This document shows positions 17,473-25,557 of a DNA stretch of 37,441 bases, piece by piece. The translations under genes and the position numbers were made by a program. Each line of letters starts with the position of its first letter. Position 1 is the stretch's first letter. Source of the DNA: JBOGHU01 sp050742255 (GTDB lineage: Bacteria; Actinomycetota; Acidimicrobiia; Acidimicrobiales; CADCSY01); assembly GCA_050742255.1 (NCBI GenBank), contig JBOGHU010000040.1:1-37441 (forward strand), in the 5' to 3' direction. Below the pieces are notes generated by a model that was not told the DNA's origin, made no database searches, and saw only the letters and a program-made list of their open reading frames with translations.

Positions 17473-19248
17473 TCAGATGCGCGCCGGGGCCCCGATGCCC
17501 AGCAGGGCCAGGCCCCGGCGAAGGGTGGCGGCGGTCACCTGGCACAGGGCCAGGCGCGACGCCCGGAGGTCGGGCTCGCCGGCCTGGAGCACCGGGCAGT
17601 GCTCGTAGAACTGGTTGTAGGCCTGGGAGAGGTCGTAGAGGTAGGCGCACAGGTGGTTGGGGGCGAGCTCGGCCGCCACCCGCTGGCACACGTCGCCCAC
17701 CTCGACCAGGCGCTTGGCCAGCTCCAGCTCCTGGGGGGCGTGCAGCACCACCTCCACCCGGCCCGGCCCGGCTCCGGGGGCGGCACCGGCCTCCCCGAGG
17801 ATGGAGCGAATCCGGGCGTGGGCGTACATGAGGTAGGGCGCGGTGTTGCCCTTGAGGCTCAGCATCCGGTCGTAGGAGAAGACGTAGTTGCTCTGGCGGT
17901 TCTGGCTGAGGTCGGCGTACTTGACCGCGCCGATGCCCACCACCTGGGCCACCCCGTCGGCGTCGGGGGGGAGGGGCTCCTCCCGCTCGGCGGCCCTCTC
18001 GTCGAGGAAGGCCCGGGCCCGGGCCACCGCCTCGTCGAGCAGGTCCCGGAGTCGCACCGTCTGGCCCGAGCGGGTGCGGAGGCGCTTGCCCCCAGCCCCG
18101 AGCACCAGCCCGAACGCCACGTGGGTGGCGGTAACGCCGGGGGGGAGCCACCCCGCCCTGCGAGCCACGGCGAAGACCATCTCCAGGTGCTGGGACTGGC
18201 CGGCGTCGACCACGTAAACCAGCCGGTCGGCCCCGGCCTCGACCCGGTGGCGCACGGCGGCCAGGTCGGTGGTGGCGTAGGTGTAGCCGCCGTCGGCCTT
18301 CTGGACGATGAGGGGGAGCGGCTCCCCGGCGGCGTTGGTGAACCCCTCCACGAAGACGCAGGTGGCCCCGTCGTCCACCACCGCCAGCCCCGCCGCCACC
18401 AGGTCGGCCACCACCTGGGCCAGCCCGGGCTGGTAGGTCGACTCGCCCCGCTCCACCAGGCCCTCCACGCCGAGCCGCTCGTAGACCAGGCGGTTCTCCC
18501 GCCGGGAGGCGCCGACCAGGGCTCGCCACGCCGCCGCCGCCCCCGCCGCCCCCGACTGGAGGTCCACGACCCGTCGGCGGGCCCGGTCCCCGAACGCCCG
18601 GTCGGTGTCGAAGCGGACCTTGGCGGCCTGGTAGAACGCCACCAGGTCGCCGAGCTCGAGGTCCGGCTCCCCGGGCTCCCCGGGCCCCGAGAGCACCTGG
18701 GGGCGGACGTCCTCCAGGTGGGCCACCAGCATCCCGAACTGGGTGCCCCAGTCCCCCACGTGGCTGACCCGCTCCACCTGGTGGCCCAGGAGCTCCAATA
18801 CGTTGGCCAGGCAGTCGCCGAGGATGGTCGACCGCAGGTGGCCCACGTGCATCTCCTTGGCCATGTTGGGGCCCGAGTAGTCGACGACCACCCGGGCCGG
18901 CTCCGCCGCCGCGTCGACCCCCACCGACTCGTCACCGATGGCCGCCGCCACCCGGTCGGACAGCCACCCCGGGCGCAGCCGCAGGTTCACGAAGCCGGGG
19001 CGCACCACCTCGGGCGCCTCGCACACGTCGGCCAGGTCGGCGGCGTCCACCAGGCGCTGGGCCAGGACCGCCGGGGGCTGGCCCAGGGGCCGGGCCACGG
19101 CCAGGGCGGCGGCGCAGGTGTAGTCGCCGTGGCGGCGGTCCCGGGTGGGGACCACCAGCGGGTCGGGCACCGCCACCTCGGCCCCCCACGCCTTGGCCGC
19201 GGCCTCGCCCAGGCGGGCGCCGAGCAGGGTGAGCGGCGAGGAGGCCAT
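17473..19248 (-). CDS. argS: Arginyl-tRNA synthetase
   Basis: This 591-residue class I synthetase charges tRNA-Arg. The ArgRS N-terminal additional domain (1-90) is followed by VVDYSGPNMAKEMHVGHLRS with the HIGH motif HVGH at 134-137. The KMSK site is degenerate (GKRLRTRSG), as usual in ArgRS. The C-terminal DALR anticodon-binding domain includes SYDRMLSLKGNTAPYLMYA and LYDLSQAYNQFYEHCPVL. The ATG at 19248 follows a TAGGGT -10 box by 8 bases. The open frame extends upstream to 19689, antisense to the next gene, but that part has no family similarity. Confidence 0.97.
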   Translation of the reverse strand: MASSPLTLLGARLGEAAAKAWGAEVAVPDPLVVPTRDRRHGDYTCAAALAVARPLGQPPAVLAQRLVDAADLADVCEAPEVVRPGFVNLRLRPGWLSDRVAAAIGDESVGVDAAAEPARVVVDYSGPNMAKEMHVGHLRSTILGDCLANVLELLGHQVERVSHVGDWGTQFGMLVAHLEDVRPQVLSGPGEPGEPDLELGDLVAFYQAAKVRFDTDRAFGDRARRRVVDLQSGAAGAAAAWRALVGASRRENRLVYERLGVEGLVERGESTYQPGLAQVVADLVAAGLAVVDDGATCVFVEGFTNAAGEPLPLIVQKADGGYTYATTDLAAVRHRVEAGADRLVYVVDAGQSQHLEMVFAVARRAGWLPPGVTATHVAFGLVLGAGGKRLRTRSGQTVRLRDLLDEAVARARAFLDERAAEREEPLPPDADGVAQVVGIGAVKYADLSQNRQSNYVFSYDRMLSLKGNTAPYLMYAHARIRSILGEAGAAPGAGPGRVEVVLHAPQELELAKRLVEVGDVCQRVAAELAPNHLCAYLYDLSQAYNQFYEHCPVLQAGEPDLRASRLALCQVTAATLRRGLALLGIGAPARI

Positions 19249-19256
19249 GGGCGCCC

Positions 19257-19262
19257 ACCCTA
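19257..19262 (-). promoter_or_regulatory. -10 box of argS (near-leaderless)
   Basis: TAGGGT on the minus strand ends 8 bases before the argS ATG. No ribosome binding site fits in that gap. Confidence 0.5.
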
Positions 19263-19338
19263 CGCGGTGACCCGGCCGAGCGACCCGGGACCGGGGGCTC
19301 CACGGCGGCCCGCGCTGCGGCCGGGAGGCGGCCTCGCC

Positions 19339-19344
19339 TACGTT
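19339..19344 (+). promoter_or_regulatory. -10 box of the TIGR01777-type gene (leaderless)
   Basis: TACGTT ends 7 bases before the GTG at 19352. The argS promoter is on the other strand of the same 103-base gap. Confidence 0.5.
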
Positions 19345-19351
19345 CCGGGGC

Positions 19352-20257
19352 GTGGAGGTGGCCGTCACCGGTTCCAGCGGTCTCATCGGGACCGCCCTGG
19401 TCGCCACCCTGGTCGCCGGCGGGCACCGGGTGCGGCGGGTGGTGCGCTCCCGGCCCCGGGGCGAGGACCGGGTCGGCTGGGACCCCGCCGCCGGCACCGT
19501 CGACACCGCCGGCCTGGCCGGGGTGGAGGCGGTCGTGCACCTGGCCGGGGAGGGGATCGCCAGCCGCCGCTGGACCGGGGACCAGAAGCGGCGCGTCCAC
19601 GACAGCCGCACCGCCGGCACCGCCCTGCTGGCCCGGGCCCTGGCGGGCCTGGACCCCCGCCCGGCGGTGCTCTGCAGCGCCTCGGCCATCGGCTACTACG
19701 GCGACCGCGGCGACGAGGAGCTCACCGAGGCCAGCCCCCCCGGGGAGGGGTTCCTGGCCGGGGTGGTGGTCGACTGGGAGAGGGCGGCCCACCCCGCCGT
19801 CGAGGCCGGCATCCGCACCGCCTTCCTGCGCACCGGGCTGGTGCTGACGCCCCGGGGCGGCTCCCTGGCCAGGATGCTCCCACTGTTCCGCCTGGGGCTG
19901 GGCGGGCGGTTCGGCAGGGGCGACCAGTGGTGGCCGTGGATCACCCTGGAGGACGAGGTGGGCGCCATCGTCCACCTGCTCGGGGCCGAGGTGAGCGGGC
20001 CCGTCAACCTCACCGCCCCGAACCCGGTCACCAACGCCGAGATGACGGCCACCCTGGCCCGGGTGCTCCGGCGCCCGGCGCTGGTCCCCATCCCCCCGGT
20101 GGGCCCCGCCCTGGTGCTGGGGTGGGAGCTGGCCCAGACCCTGCTGTACTCCAGCGCCCGGGTCCTCCCCCGCCGCCTGGAGGCCAGCGGCTACACCTTC
20201 ACCCACCCCACCCTCGAGCCGGCCCTGCGGGCGATCCTGGGGCGAACGGCGGGCTGA
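19352..20257 (+). CDS. TIGR01777-family SDR epimerase-like protein (YfcH type)
   Basis: This 301-residue extended SDR protein has the NAD(P)-binding motif VTGSSGLIGTAL at residues 5-16. The family block VHLAGEGIASRRWTGDQKRRVHDSR is followed by the catalytic-type SASAIGYYGDRGDEELTE, with Ser and YxxxR/D in place of the usual YxxxK. The C-terminal half has VNLTAPNPVTNAEMTATLARVLRRPA and LLYSSARVLPRRLEASGYTF, hallmark sequences of this family. The physiological substrate of the family is unknown. Start GTG is chosen because TACGTT ends 7 bases upstream. Confidence 0.93.
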   Translation: MEVAVTGSSGLIGTALVATLVAGGHRVRRVVRSRPRGEDRVGWDPAAGTVDTAGLAGVEAVVHLAGEGIASRRWTGDQKRRVHDSRTAGTALLARALAGLDPRPAVLCSASAIGYYGDRGDEELTEASPPGEGFLAGVVVDWERAAHPAVEAGIRTAFLRTGLVLTPRGGSLARMLPLFRLGLGGRFGRGDQWWPWITLEDEVGAIVHLLGAEVSGPVNLTAPNPVTNAEMTATLARVLRRPALVPIPPVGPALVLGWELAQTLLYSSARVLPRRLEASGYTFTHPTLEPALRAILGRTAG

Positions 20258-20299
20258 CCCGGGGCCCTTGGGTCACGAGGCCAGGGCCGCCTGTCCGTC

Positions 20300-20305
20300 T
20301 AGCAT
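20300..20305 (+). promoter_or_regulatory. -10 box of the NifU-domain gene (leaderless)
   Basis: TAGCAT ends 7 bases before the GTG at 20313, the same geometry as at argS and the TIGR01777-type gene. Confidence 0.5.
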
Positions 20306-20312
20306 CGACGGG

Positions 20313-20846
20313 GTGGGGAGCTTCGACGACGTCCTCGACCGCATGGAGCAGCTGCTGGCCCAGGTCGAGGACCTCGACGAGGAGGTCCGGGACCAGGTGT
20401 TCGCCCTCCTCGACGGGGTCGACACCATCCACCGGATGGCCCTGGGGCGGATGGGGGCCCAGCTCGGCCCCGCCGTGGTGGACCAGCTCCACCGCGCCGA
20501 CCCGGCCGTGGCCTGGCTGCTCGACGCCTACGGGGTGGGGGCCGACGACCGCCACGCCGCCGACGCCGCCCTGGACGACATCCGACCTTACGTCCACTCC
20601 CACGGCGGGCGGGTGGAGGTCCTGGGGGTGGAGCAGGGCGTGGTCCACCTGCGGATGTCGGGGGCGTGCTCGGGCTGCACCGCCTCCGCCGTCACCCTGA
20701 GGGAGGGCATCGAAGACGCCCTCAGGGAGCGCTTCCCCGGCTTCCAGGGGGTGGAGGTGGAGGAGGACCACGCCGAGCCCCACCCTCCGCCCGGCGCCAC
20801 GCTGGTGGAGATCCGCCGGCACCGGGACCACAACGGCGACCAGTAG
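20313..20846 (+). CDS. NifU C-terminal-domain protein of the hydrogenase region
   Basis: This 177-residue protein has a helical N-terminal half (residues 3-88) that I do not recognise and a NifU-type cluster-binding domain from about 85 to 150. The CSGC motif is at 119-122, in SGACSGCTASAVTLREGIE. It probably binds a [4Fe-4S] cluster and donates it. It is the first of three plus-strand genes (NifU, TPR, ligase-fold) that face the hydrogenase operon. Hydrogenase small subunits need several clusters, so a dedicated carrier is a reasonable inference. The GTG start is set by a TAGCAT box 7 bases upstream; the frame is open further upstream but without family similarity. Confidence 0.85.
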   Translation: MGSFDDVLDRMEQLLAQVEDLDEEVRDQVFALLDGVDTIHRMALGRMGAQLGPAVVDQLHRADPAVAWLLDAYGVGADDRHAADAALDDIRPYVHSHGGRVEVLGVEQGVVHLRMSGACSGCTASAVTLREGIEDALRERFPGFQGVEVEEDHAEPHPPPGATLVEIRRHRDHNGDQ

Positions 20847-20873
20847 GTGGGTCCTCCCCGCCGGCCGTCGGGG

Positions 20874-20879
20874 TAGGAA
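20874..20879 (+). promoter_or_regulatory. Possible -10 box of the TPR gene
   Basis: TAGGAA (TANNNA, last base off consensus) ends 6 bases before the GTG at 20886, suggesting that the TPR gene can be started separately from the NifU-domain gene 39 bases upstream. Confidence 0.35.
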
Positions 20880-20885
20880 CGTCGG

Positions 20886-22124
20886 GTGGTCGACGTGCAG
20901 GGCGCCGTCGACGTGCAGGGCGGCGCCCTGCTCGAGGGGCGCCTGCGCCGCTACCAGGCCGACCGCTACCCCGTCCAGCACGCCACCGCCCAGTTCCACC
21001 TCGGCTCCATCCTGATCGAGGCGGGCCGCCCCGCCGACGCTGAGCCCGTCCTGCGCTCCTCGGCGGAGCTCCTGGCCGGGATGTCCTCCGAGGCGGCCCG
21101 GGCCACCAACCTGTTGGGGGTGGCGCTGCGCCTCACGGGTCGGGTGGAGGAGGCGGCGGCGGCCTTCGAGGACGCCCGCTCGGCCTTCGAGGACGCCGGC
21201 GAGCCCCTCGAGCAGGGCGCCGCCCTGCACAACCTGGGGCTGGCGCAGGCCCAGGCCGGTCGCCCGGAGCTGGCCCGTCCCGCCTTCGAGCAGGCCCGCA
21301 GCCTGTTCCGCCGGCACGGGGCGGGCGGGCGGGCGGTGGCGGCGGCCCGGGAGCTGGGCGCGGTCCTGCTGTCCTGCGGGGAGGTGGTAGAGGCAGGGGA
21401 GGTGCTGGAGGAGGCGACGTCCATGGCCGAGCGGGCCGGCGACGAGGCGGGACGGGGCGCCGCCGCCAACGCCCTGGGCCTGGCCAGGCTGGCCGCCGGC
21501 GCCACCGGCGAGGCCGTGGCCGCCTTCCTGGCCGCCCTCGGCGCCCACCCCCGCAGCGTCCGTCCCGAGGCCTACGCCATGGTCAAGGCCAACCTGGCGC
21601 TGGCCCACGAGCGGGCCGGCGACCGGCCCCGGGCCCGCCTGGCCGCCCGCCAGGCCCTGGGCACGCCGGCGGCACCGGGACCGGTCCGGTCCCAGGCCGC
21701 CGCCGTGCTGGAGCGGTTGGGGACCGATCCCTCCGACATGCTGGCCGTGCTCGACGACGAGCCCGGCGACCGGTGGACCACGGTGGTGCGGGAGGAGCTG
21801 CTGCGGTGGGTGGACTCCCCCCCTGACCAGCGGGCCGCCGACGTGGCGGCGTGGGTCGACGGGCAGCTGGCCCGGGAGGACCGGGCCACCGACCTCGCCC
21901 AGGCGTGGCTCGGGGTGGTCGTGGAGCTCCCCCCGACCGCCATGGAGGAGCTGGTCCGGTCCCTCCTCCTGGCCTTGCCCGACCGGGAGGAGCGGGCCCG
22001 GCGCCGGTTCCGGTCCCAGGTCTCGGCGGCCATGGGCGCCTTCAACGTGCCCCAGTGGATGCGCCTGAAGGACACCTTCGAGCGGGTGGGAGGCGAGGTG
22101 GGTGCGGGGGGCTCGTGGAACTGA
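20886..22124 (+). CDS. Tetratricopeptide-repeat protein
   Basis: This 412-residue, probably cytosolic protein has TPR-like helical pairs over residues 20-260, visible in LLEGRLRRYQADRYPVQHATAQFHLG, NLLGVALRLTGRVEEAAAAFEDA and LHNLGLAQAQAGRPELARPAFEQA. The C-terminal 150 residues are helical without a recognised family. Such repeats bind partner proteins, here perhaps hydrogenase subunits or maturation factors. The 5' end contains a perfect 18-base tandem duplication (GTCGACGTGCAGGGC plus three bases, 20889-20924), which repeats VDVQG at the N-terminus; the start could therefore lie slightly downstream. Its last codons overlap the next gene, indicating coupling. Confidence 0.8.
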   Translation: MVDVQGAVDVQGGALLEGRLRRYQADRYPVQHATAQFHLGSILIEAGRPADAEPVLRSSAELLAGMSSEAARATNLLGVALRLTGRVEEAAAAFEDARSAFEDAGEPLEQGAALHNLGLAQAQAGRPELARPAFEQARSLFRRHGAGGRAVAAARELGAVLLSCGEVVEAGEVLEEATSMAERAGDEAGRGAAANALGLARLAAGATGEAVAAFLAALGAHPRSVRPEAYAMVKANLALAHERAGDRPRARLAARQALGTPAAPGPVRSQAAAVLERLGTDPSDMLAVLDDEPGDRWTTVVREELLRWVDSPPDQRAADVAAWVDGQLAREDRATDLAQAWLGVVVELPPTAMEELVRSLLLALPDREERARRRFRSQVSAAMGAFNVPQWMRLKDTFERVGGEVGAGGSWN

Positions 22125-22834
22125 CCGGCGACCTCGCCCACGAGGAGCTGGCCCGGGCGCTGCCGGAGCGGCCACTGCGCAGCTACCCCGCCCTGCTCTC
22201 CACCGAGGCCGACGCCCAGGCCTGGGCCCGGGCCGGGGCGCCCGAGGGGGCCGTGGTGGTCGCCGACTACCAGGTCTCGCCCCGGGGCCGGGCGGGGTGG
22301 TCCTGGGAGGTGGCGCCGGGCGTCGGCCTGGGCTTCGCCCTGGTGCTGCGGCCGGGGTGGCCGGTCGAGCGCGAGGGGTGGGCCTACGCCGTGGCCGTCT
22401 CGGGGGTGGCCGACGCGGCGGGGGACGGGGCCGAGATCGAGTGGCCCGACCAGGTCCGCCGGGACGGGGCCGCCGCCGGAGCGGTCGGGGTCACCGCCGA
22501 GCTGGGCCCCGACGGGGTGGTGTGGGCGGTGGTGAACCTGGTCGTGCCCGGGACCCCCCCGCCCCGGGCACCCGTCCTGGCCCAGGTGGTCGGGGCGGTG
22601 GAGGCCCGGTACCGCCAGGACCCCGAGGCTGTGCTGGCCGACCTCCGACCCCGCTGCGCCACCCTGGGGCGGCGGGTGCGGGCCCGGCTCATCCCCGTGG
22701 GGCCCGCCGGCCCCCGGATCGAGGGCCGGGCCGCCGACGTCCTGGCCGACGGCGCCCTGGTGGTCGAGACGGAGCGGGGCTCCCGGGTGGCGGTCCGACC
22801 CCAGAACCTGGGCGTCCTCGAGGATGCCCCGTGA
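22115..22834 (+). CDS. Biotin-ligase-fold protein lacking the catalytic lysines
   Basis: The 239-residue protein aligns by eye with the catalytic and C-terminal domains of biotin-protein ligase. VVVADYQVSPRGRAGWSWEVAPGVGLGFALVLRP (residues 47-80) corresponds to the GRGRxGRxW loop. RCATLGRRVRARL (180-192) and AADVLADGALVVE (206-218) match the C-terminal BirA region. However, KWPND reads EWPDQ at 109-113, and the second lysine (KxxGIL) reads AAAGAVGV. The residues needed for biotinyl-AMP chemistry therefore appear lost. It may be a scaffold or bind another ligand. Start GTG 22115 lies inside the end of the TPR gene. The gene ends 14 bases before the convergent maturation-protease homologue. Confidence 0.72.
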   Translation: MELTGDLAHEELARALPERPLRSYPALLSTEADAQAWARAGAPEGAVVVADYQVSPRGRAGWSWEVAPGVGLGFALVLRPGWPVEREGWAYAVAVSGVADAAGDGAEIEWPDQVRRDGAAAGAVGVTAELGPDGVVWAVVNLVVPGTPPPRAPVLAQVVGAVEARYRQDPEAVLADLRPRCATLGRRVRARLIPVGPAGPRIEGRAADVLADGALVVETERGSRVAVRPQNLGVLEDAP

Positions 22835-22848
22835 CTGCCGGAGCGGGC

Positions 22849-23625
22849 TCAAGGCGCCAGCGACTCCCGGGCCTCGAGGCGGTCGAGCTCCTCGATCAGG
22901 CCCCACCACAGCGCCCAGTCCAGGGCCTCCATCCCCTCGCCGGTCTCCCCCCCGGCCATCTGCAGGCGGAGGCGGTCGCGGGCGGAGAAGGCCCCGCTCC
23001 ACCGGCCCTCCTCGTCGAGGACGGCCAGGTGGCCGAGCAGCGTCGCCATGGTCCGAAGCGCCGGCGAGGGCTCCTGACCCCCGTCGCGGAGCCGGGACCG
23101 CAGCGTGTCGGCCAGGTCCAGCACGGGGACGCGCCGGACCTCGGCCACCACCAGCTCCAGCGCCCGGTCCAGCCCCGCCGCCGCCACCGGGGAGAGCGAC
23201 TCGGCGGGGTAGGTGGTGGCGGGCTCCACCTCAATGGCCACGGTTCGGGCCGGGAGGGCGCCCAGCGCCTGGCCCACCTCCACCAGGAGGTCGATGGTCA
23301 CATAGCCGGTGACGGCGTCGCCCACCGCCGCCTGGGCCTCCGACGGGGCGGCACCGGGGCCCGGGGCACGGGGCCGCACCCGGCGGCGCTCCACCGTGCC
23401 CGGCGGGCGGTCCCGGGCGGCGGCCCCCACCACCACCAACGCATCGGGGCGGAGGTCCTCCAGGCGCTGGGCCACCGCCACCGCCCCGTAGTGGAGCTCC
23501 TCCACCGCCACCTCGACGCCGGCGCCCGCCTCTGGCATCTCTTGGCCGAGCCGCTCCACGGCCACCCGGCCCAGGTCTAGGTCGCCCTGGTAGAGCTGGC
23601 CCACCCCGCCCACGAGGACGTGCAC
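22849..23625 (-). CDS. Divergent HyaD/HybD-like hydrogenase maturation protease
   Basis: Maturation proteases trim the C-terminus of the [NiFe] large subunit once nickel is inserted. The 258-residue protein shows the family start VLVGGVGQLYQGDLDLG and the second-half pattern LVEVGQALGALPARTVAIEVEP with LSPVAAAGLDRAL (residues 144-156). By alignment, the three nickel ligands of HybD (E16, D62, H93) are not clearly retained: Leu16 flanked by Asp15 and Asp17, EELHYG at 42-47, and VTID near 109-112. An extra C-terminal segment of about 85 residues has no counterpart in the family. The GTG start is 25 bases after the large-subunit stop. It is the last gene of the hydrogenase operon. The family call is fair, activity uncertain. 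Confidence 0.68.
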   Translation of the reverse strand: MHVLVGGVGQLYQGDLDLGRVAVERLGQEMPEAGAGVEVAVEELHYGAVAVAQRLEDLRPDALVVVGAAARDRPPGTVERRRVRPRAPGPGAAPSEAQAAVGDAVTGYVTIDLLVEVGQALGALPARTVAIEVEPATTYPAESLSPVAAAGLDRALELVVAEVRRVPVLDLADTLRSRLRDGGQEPSPALRTMATLLGHLAVLDEEGRWSGAFSARDRLRLQMAGGETGEGMEALDWALWWGLIEELDRLEARESLAP

Positions 23626-23650
23626 GGGGCGCCAGCCTAGGGCGGCCAGG

Positions 23651-25555
23651 TCAGTCGACCCCGCAGGAGCAGGTGTTCACCTCCCGGGTCACCGTCCCCC
23701 GGCCCGTGTGCACGTGGGTGGTGCAGGGCATGCAGGGGTCGAAGCTGCGGATGGTCCGCAGCATGTCGATCGAGGTGAACTGCGAGGTGTCGGAGTAGTC
23801 CTCGATGATGGGGGTGTTCAGGACCGCCTCCTCGTAGGGGCCGGGCTGGTCGAAGGGGTCCCGGGGCGAGGCGTTGATGGTGGAGGGGGTGCAGATCTGG
23901 TAGTTGGTGATGCGGCCTCCGTCCATCACCAGGTGGTGGGTGAGGGAGCCCCGCCCCGCCCCCCAGAAGCCCACCCCCCGGGTCTCGCCCTTGGGGATGT
24001 GGCGGTCGAGCTCGGCCGGCGCCACCGCCGCCACCTTGGGCCGGCCTCCCTGGCGGAGCAGCTTGTAGCCCTCGAGGAGGTTGATCAGGCCCACCAGCTG
24101 GGAGAACACGTAGTGGTACGCCCGGGCCCGGTTGCGCTCGAAGGCGTTCCACACCTTCGGGATGCGCCACTCCACGTTCTCGTCGTGCAGCTCCCCCTTG
24201 GGGATGTGCATGCGCAGGCCCTCGCCGGTCGCCTCGTAGAAGTTGTTGTCGGGGTGCTGGCGGGCCCGGGCGGTGAGGAACAGCCGGGCGTAGGCGCCTG
24301 CCTCCACCACCTGGCGGTCCCACCGGGGCGTGCACGCCCAGGTGTACTTCTCCTTCCAGTCCTTGCCCACCGGCTTGGGCAGGGTGCGCTTGTTCCAGGG
24401 GTGGTAGGGGCTGATGGCGTTGCCCAAGGGGTCGCTGCCGTACCGGCTGCCACCCCACTCGTCGTAGTAGGAGTGCTCGACGAACTCCTCCAGCCCCGAG
24501 TTGAAGTCGGTGAGACGGGTGGTGAGCAGCTCGCCGTCGATCATCACCCCCGGGGTGGAGTACCGCCTGGCCCCCCAGTCGTTGCAGGTCTCGTAGCGGG
24601 CGTCATAGGCGTAGGGATCGTCCCAGTAGCCCGGGTCGACGAAGTTCATGGGACGGGCGCCCACCTGGAGGTAGCGCTCGTCGCACTCGTAGAAGAACTC
24701 CGCGATGTCGTCCCAGACGGCCATCATGCGCTGGGCGTAGTCGAAGATCTTGCCCAGACGGGAGTGGTACTCGCTGAGGGTCTGCAGCGAGATCGTGGAG
24801 GACACGCCGCCGGGCACCACGCCCTGGGGGTGGGGGTACTTCCCGTACAGCAGGGCGAACATCTCCCGGGACAGCCGGGTGAAGTCCAAGCCCTCACGGT
24901 ACAGGCGGCCGGTGAGGGGGTTGAGAGCCCGCATCAGGTCGGCCATGGTGGCGAACTCATGGTGCCTCTCGCCCGGGCAGCGCCACCTCTCGGCCTTGGG
25001 CCACAGCCCCGGGCTCACCGCCTTGACGACCGACTCGGAGTAGTCGGGCCCGGCCAGCAGGTACAGGTGGAGGGGGTTGTCGTAGCCCATCTCGGCCGCC
25101 TCGCCCAGGTTGCGGACCACGGTCCCGAACGGCGGGGGGGCCAGGCCCATCGCCATCTCTATGGCGTAGGCCGAGCAGTGGGAGTGCACCCCGCCGCACA
25201 CCCCGCACGCCCGCGACGACACGAAGATGGCGTCCCTGGGGTCGCGGCCCATGAGGATGACCTCGTAACCCCGGAACAAGGTGGCCTGGGAGCGGGCGTC
25301 GAGGTACCGCCGTTCCTCGAGGTCGGCGGTGACGTTGACGGCCAGGGCGCCGGCCACCCGGGTGACCGGGTCCATGTTGATGTCCTTGATGTGGCCGTTG
25401 GCCGCCATGAGCTTCTGGATGTTGGCCTCTCGGTCCGCATCGGTCTCGGCCACGGGCGGGCGGGCCGTGACCAGGGAGTAGGGGTCGGGCACCCCGGTCT
25501 TGAGGGTCGCCCGGCCCGACTGGTCGAAGTCGATGGGCAGGTTCTTGAAGCACAT
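23651..25555 (-). CDS. [NiFe]-hydrogenase large subunit
   Basis: This 634-residue subunit carries the Ni-Fe active site of a hydrogenase, which most likely oxidises H2. The L1 motif RACGVCGGVH gives Cys117, Cys120 and His124. The L2 motif DPCMPCTTH gives Cys608, Cys611 and His614, followed by a 20-residue tail that a maturation protease could remove. The usual RIEGH is RVAGA at 66-70, so the proton-gate glutamate is absent. The ATG at 25555 has GAGGAGTGACC just before it and lies 2 bases after the small-subunit stop. Subgroup is not settled: actinobacterial 1h- or 1l-like types are the best guesses. No Hyp maturation genes are in the window, so nickel-site assembly genes must lie elsewhere. 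Confidence 0.92.
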   Translation of the reverse strand: MCFKNLPIDFDQSGRATLKTGVPDPYSLVTARPPVAETDADREANIQKLMAANGHIKDINMDPVTRVAGALAVNVTADLEERRYLDARSQATLFRGYEVILMGRDPRDAIFVSSRACGVCGGVHSHCSAYAIEMAMGLAPPPFGTVVRNLGEAAEMGYDNPLHLYLLAGPDYSESVVKAVSPGLWPKAERWRCPGERHHEFATMADLMRALNPLTGRLYREGLDFTRLSREMFALLYGKYPHPQGVVPGGVSSTISLQTLSEYHSRLGKIFDYAQRMMAVWDDIAEFFYECDERYLQVGARPMNFVDPGYWDDPYAYDARYETCNDWGARRYSTPGVMIDGELLTTRLTDFNSGLEEFVEHSYYDEWGGSRYGSDPLGNAISPYHPWNKRTLPKPVGKDWKEKYTWACTPRWDRQVVEAGAYARLFLTARARQHPDNNFYEATGEGLRMHIPKGELHDENVEWRIPKVWNAFERNRARAYHYVFSQLVGLINLLEGYKLLRQGGRPKVAAVAPAELDRHIPKGETRGVGFWGAGRGSLTHHLVMDGGRITNYQICTPSTINASPRDPFDQPGPYEEAVLNTPIIEDYSDTSQFTSIDMLRTIRSFDPCMPCTTHVHTGRGTVTREVNTCSCGVD

Positions 25556-25557
25556 GG

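Noticed and set aside
17599..20700. 1033-codon plus-strand frame antisense to argS
   Set aside because: It is a high-GC shadow of argS and then runs out of frame through the TIGR01777-type gene.
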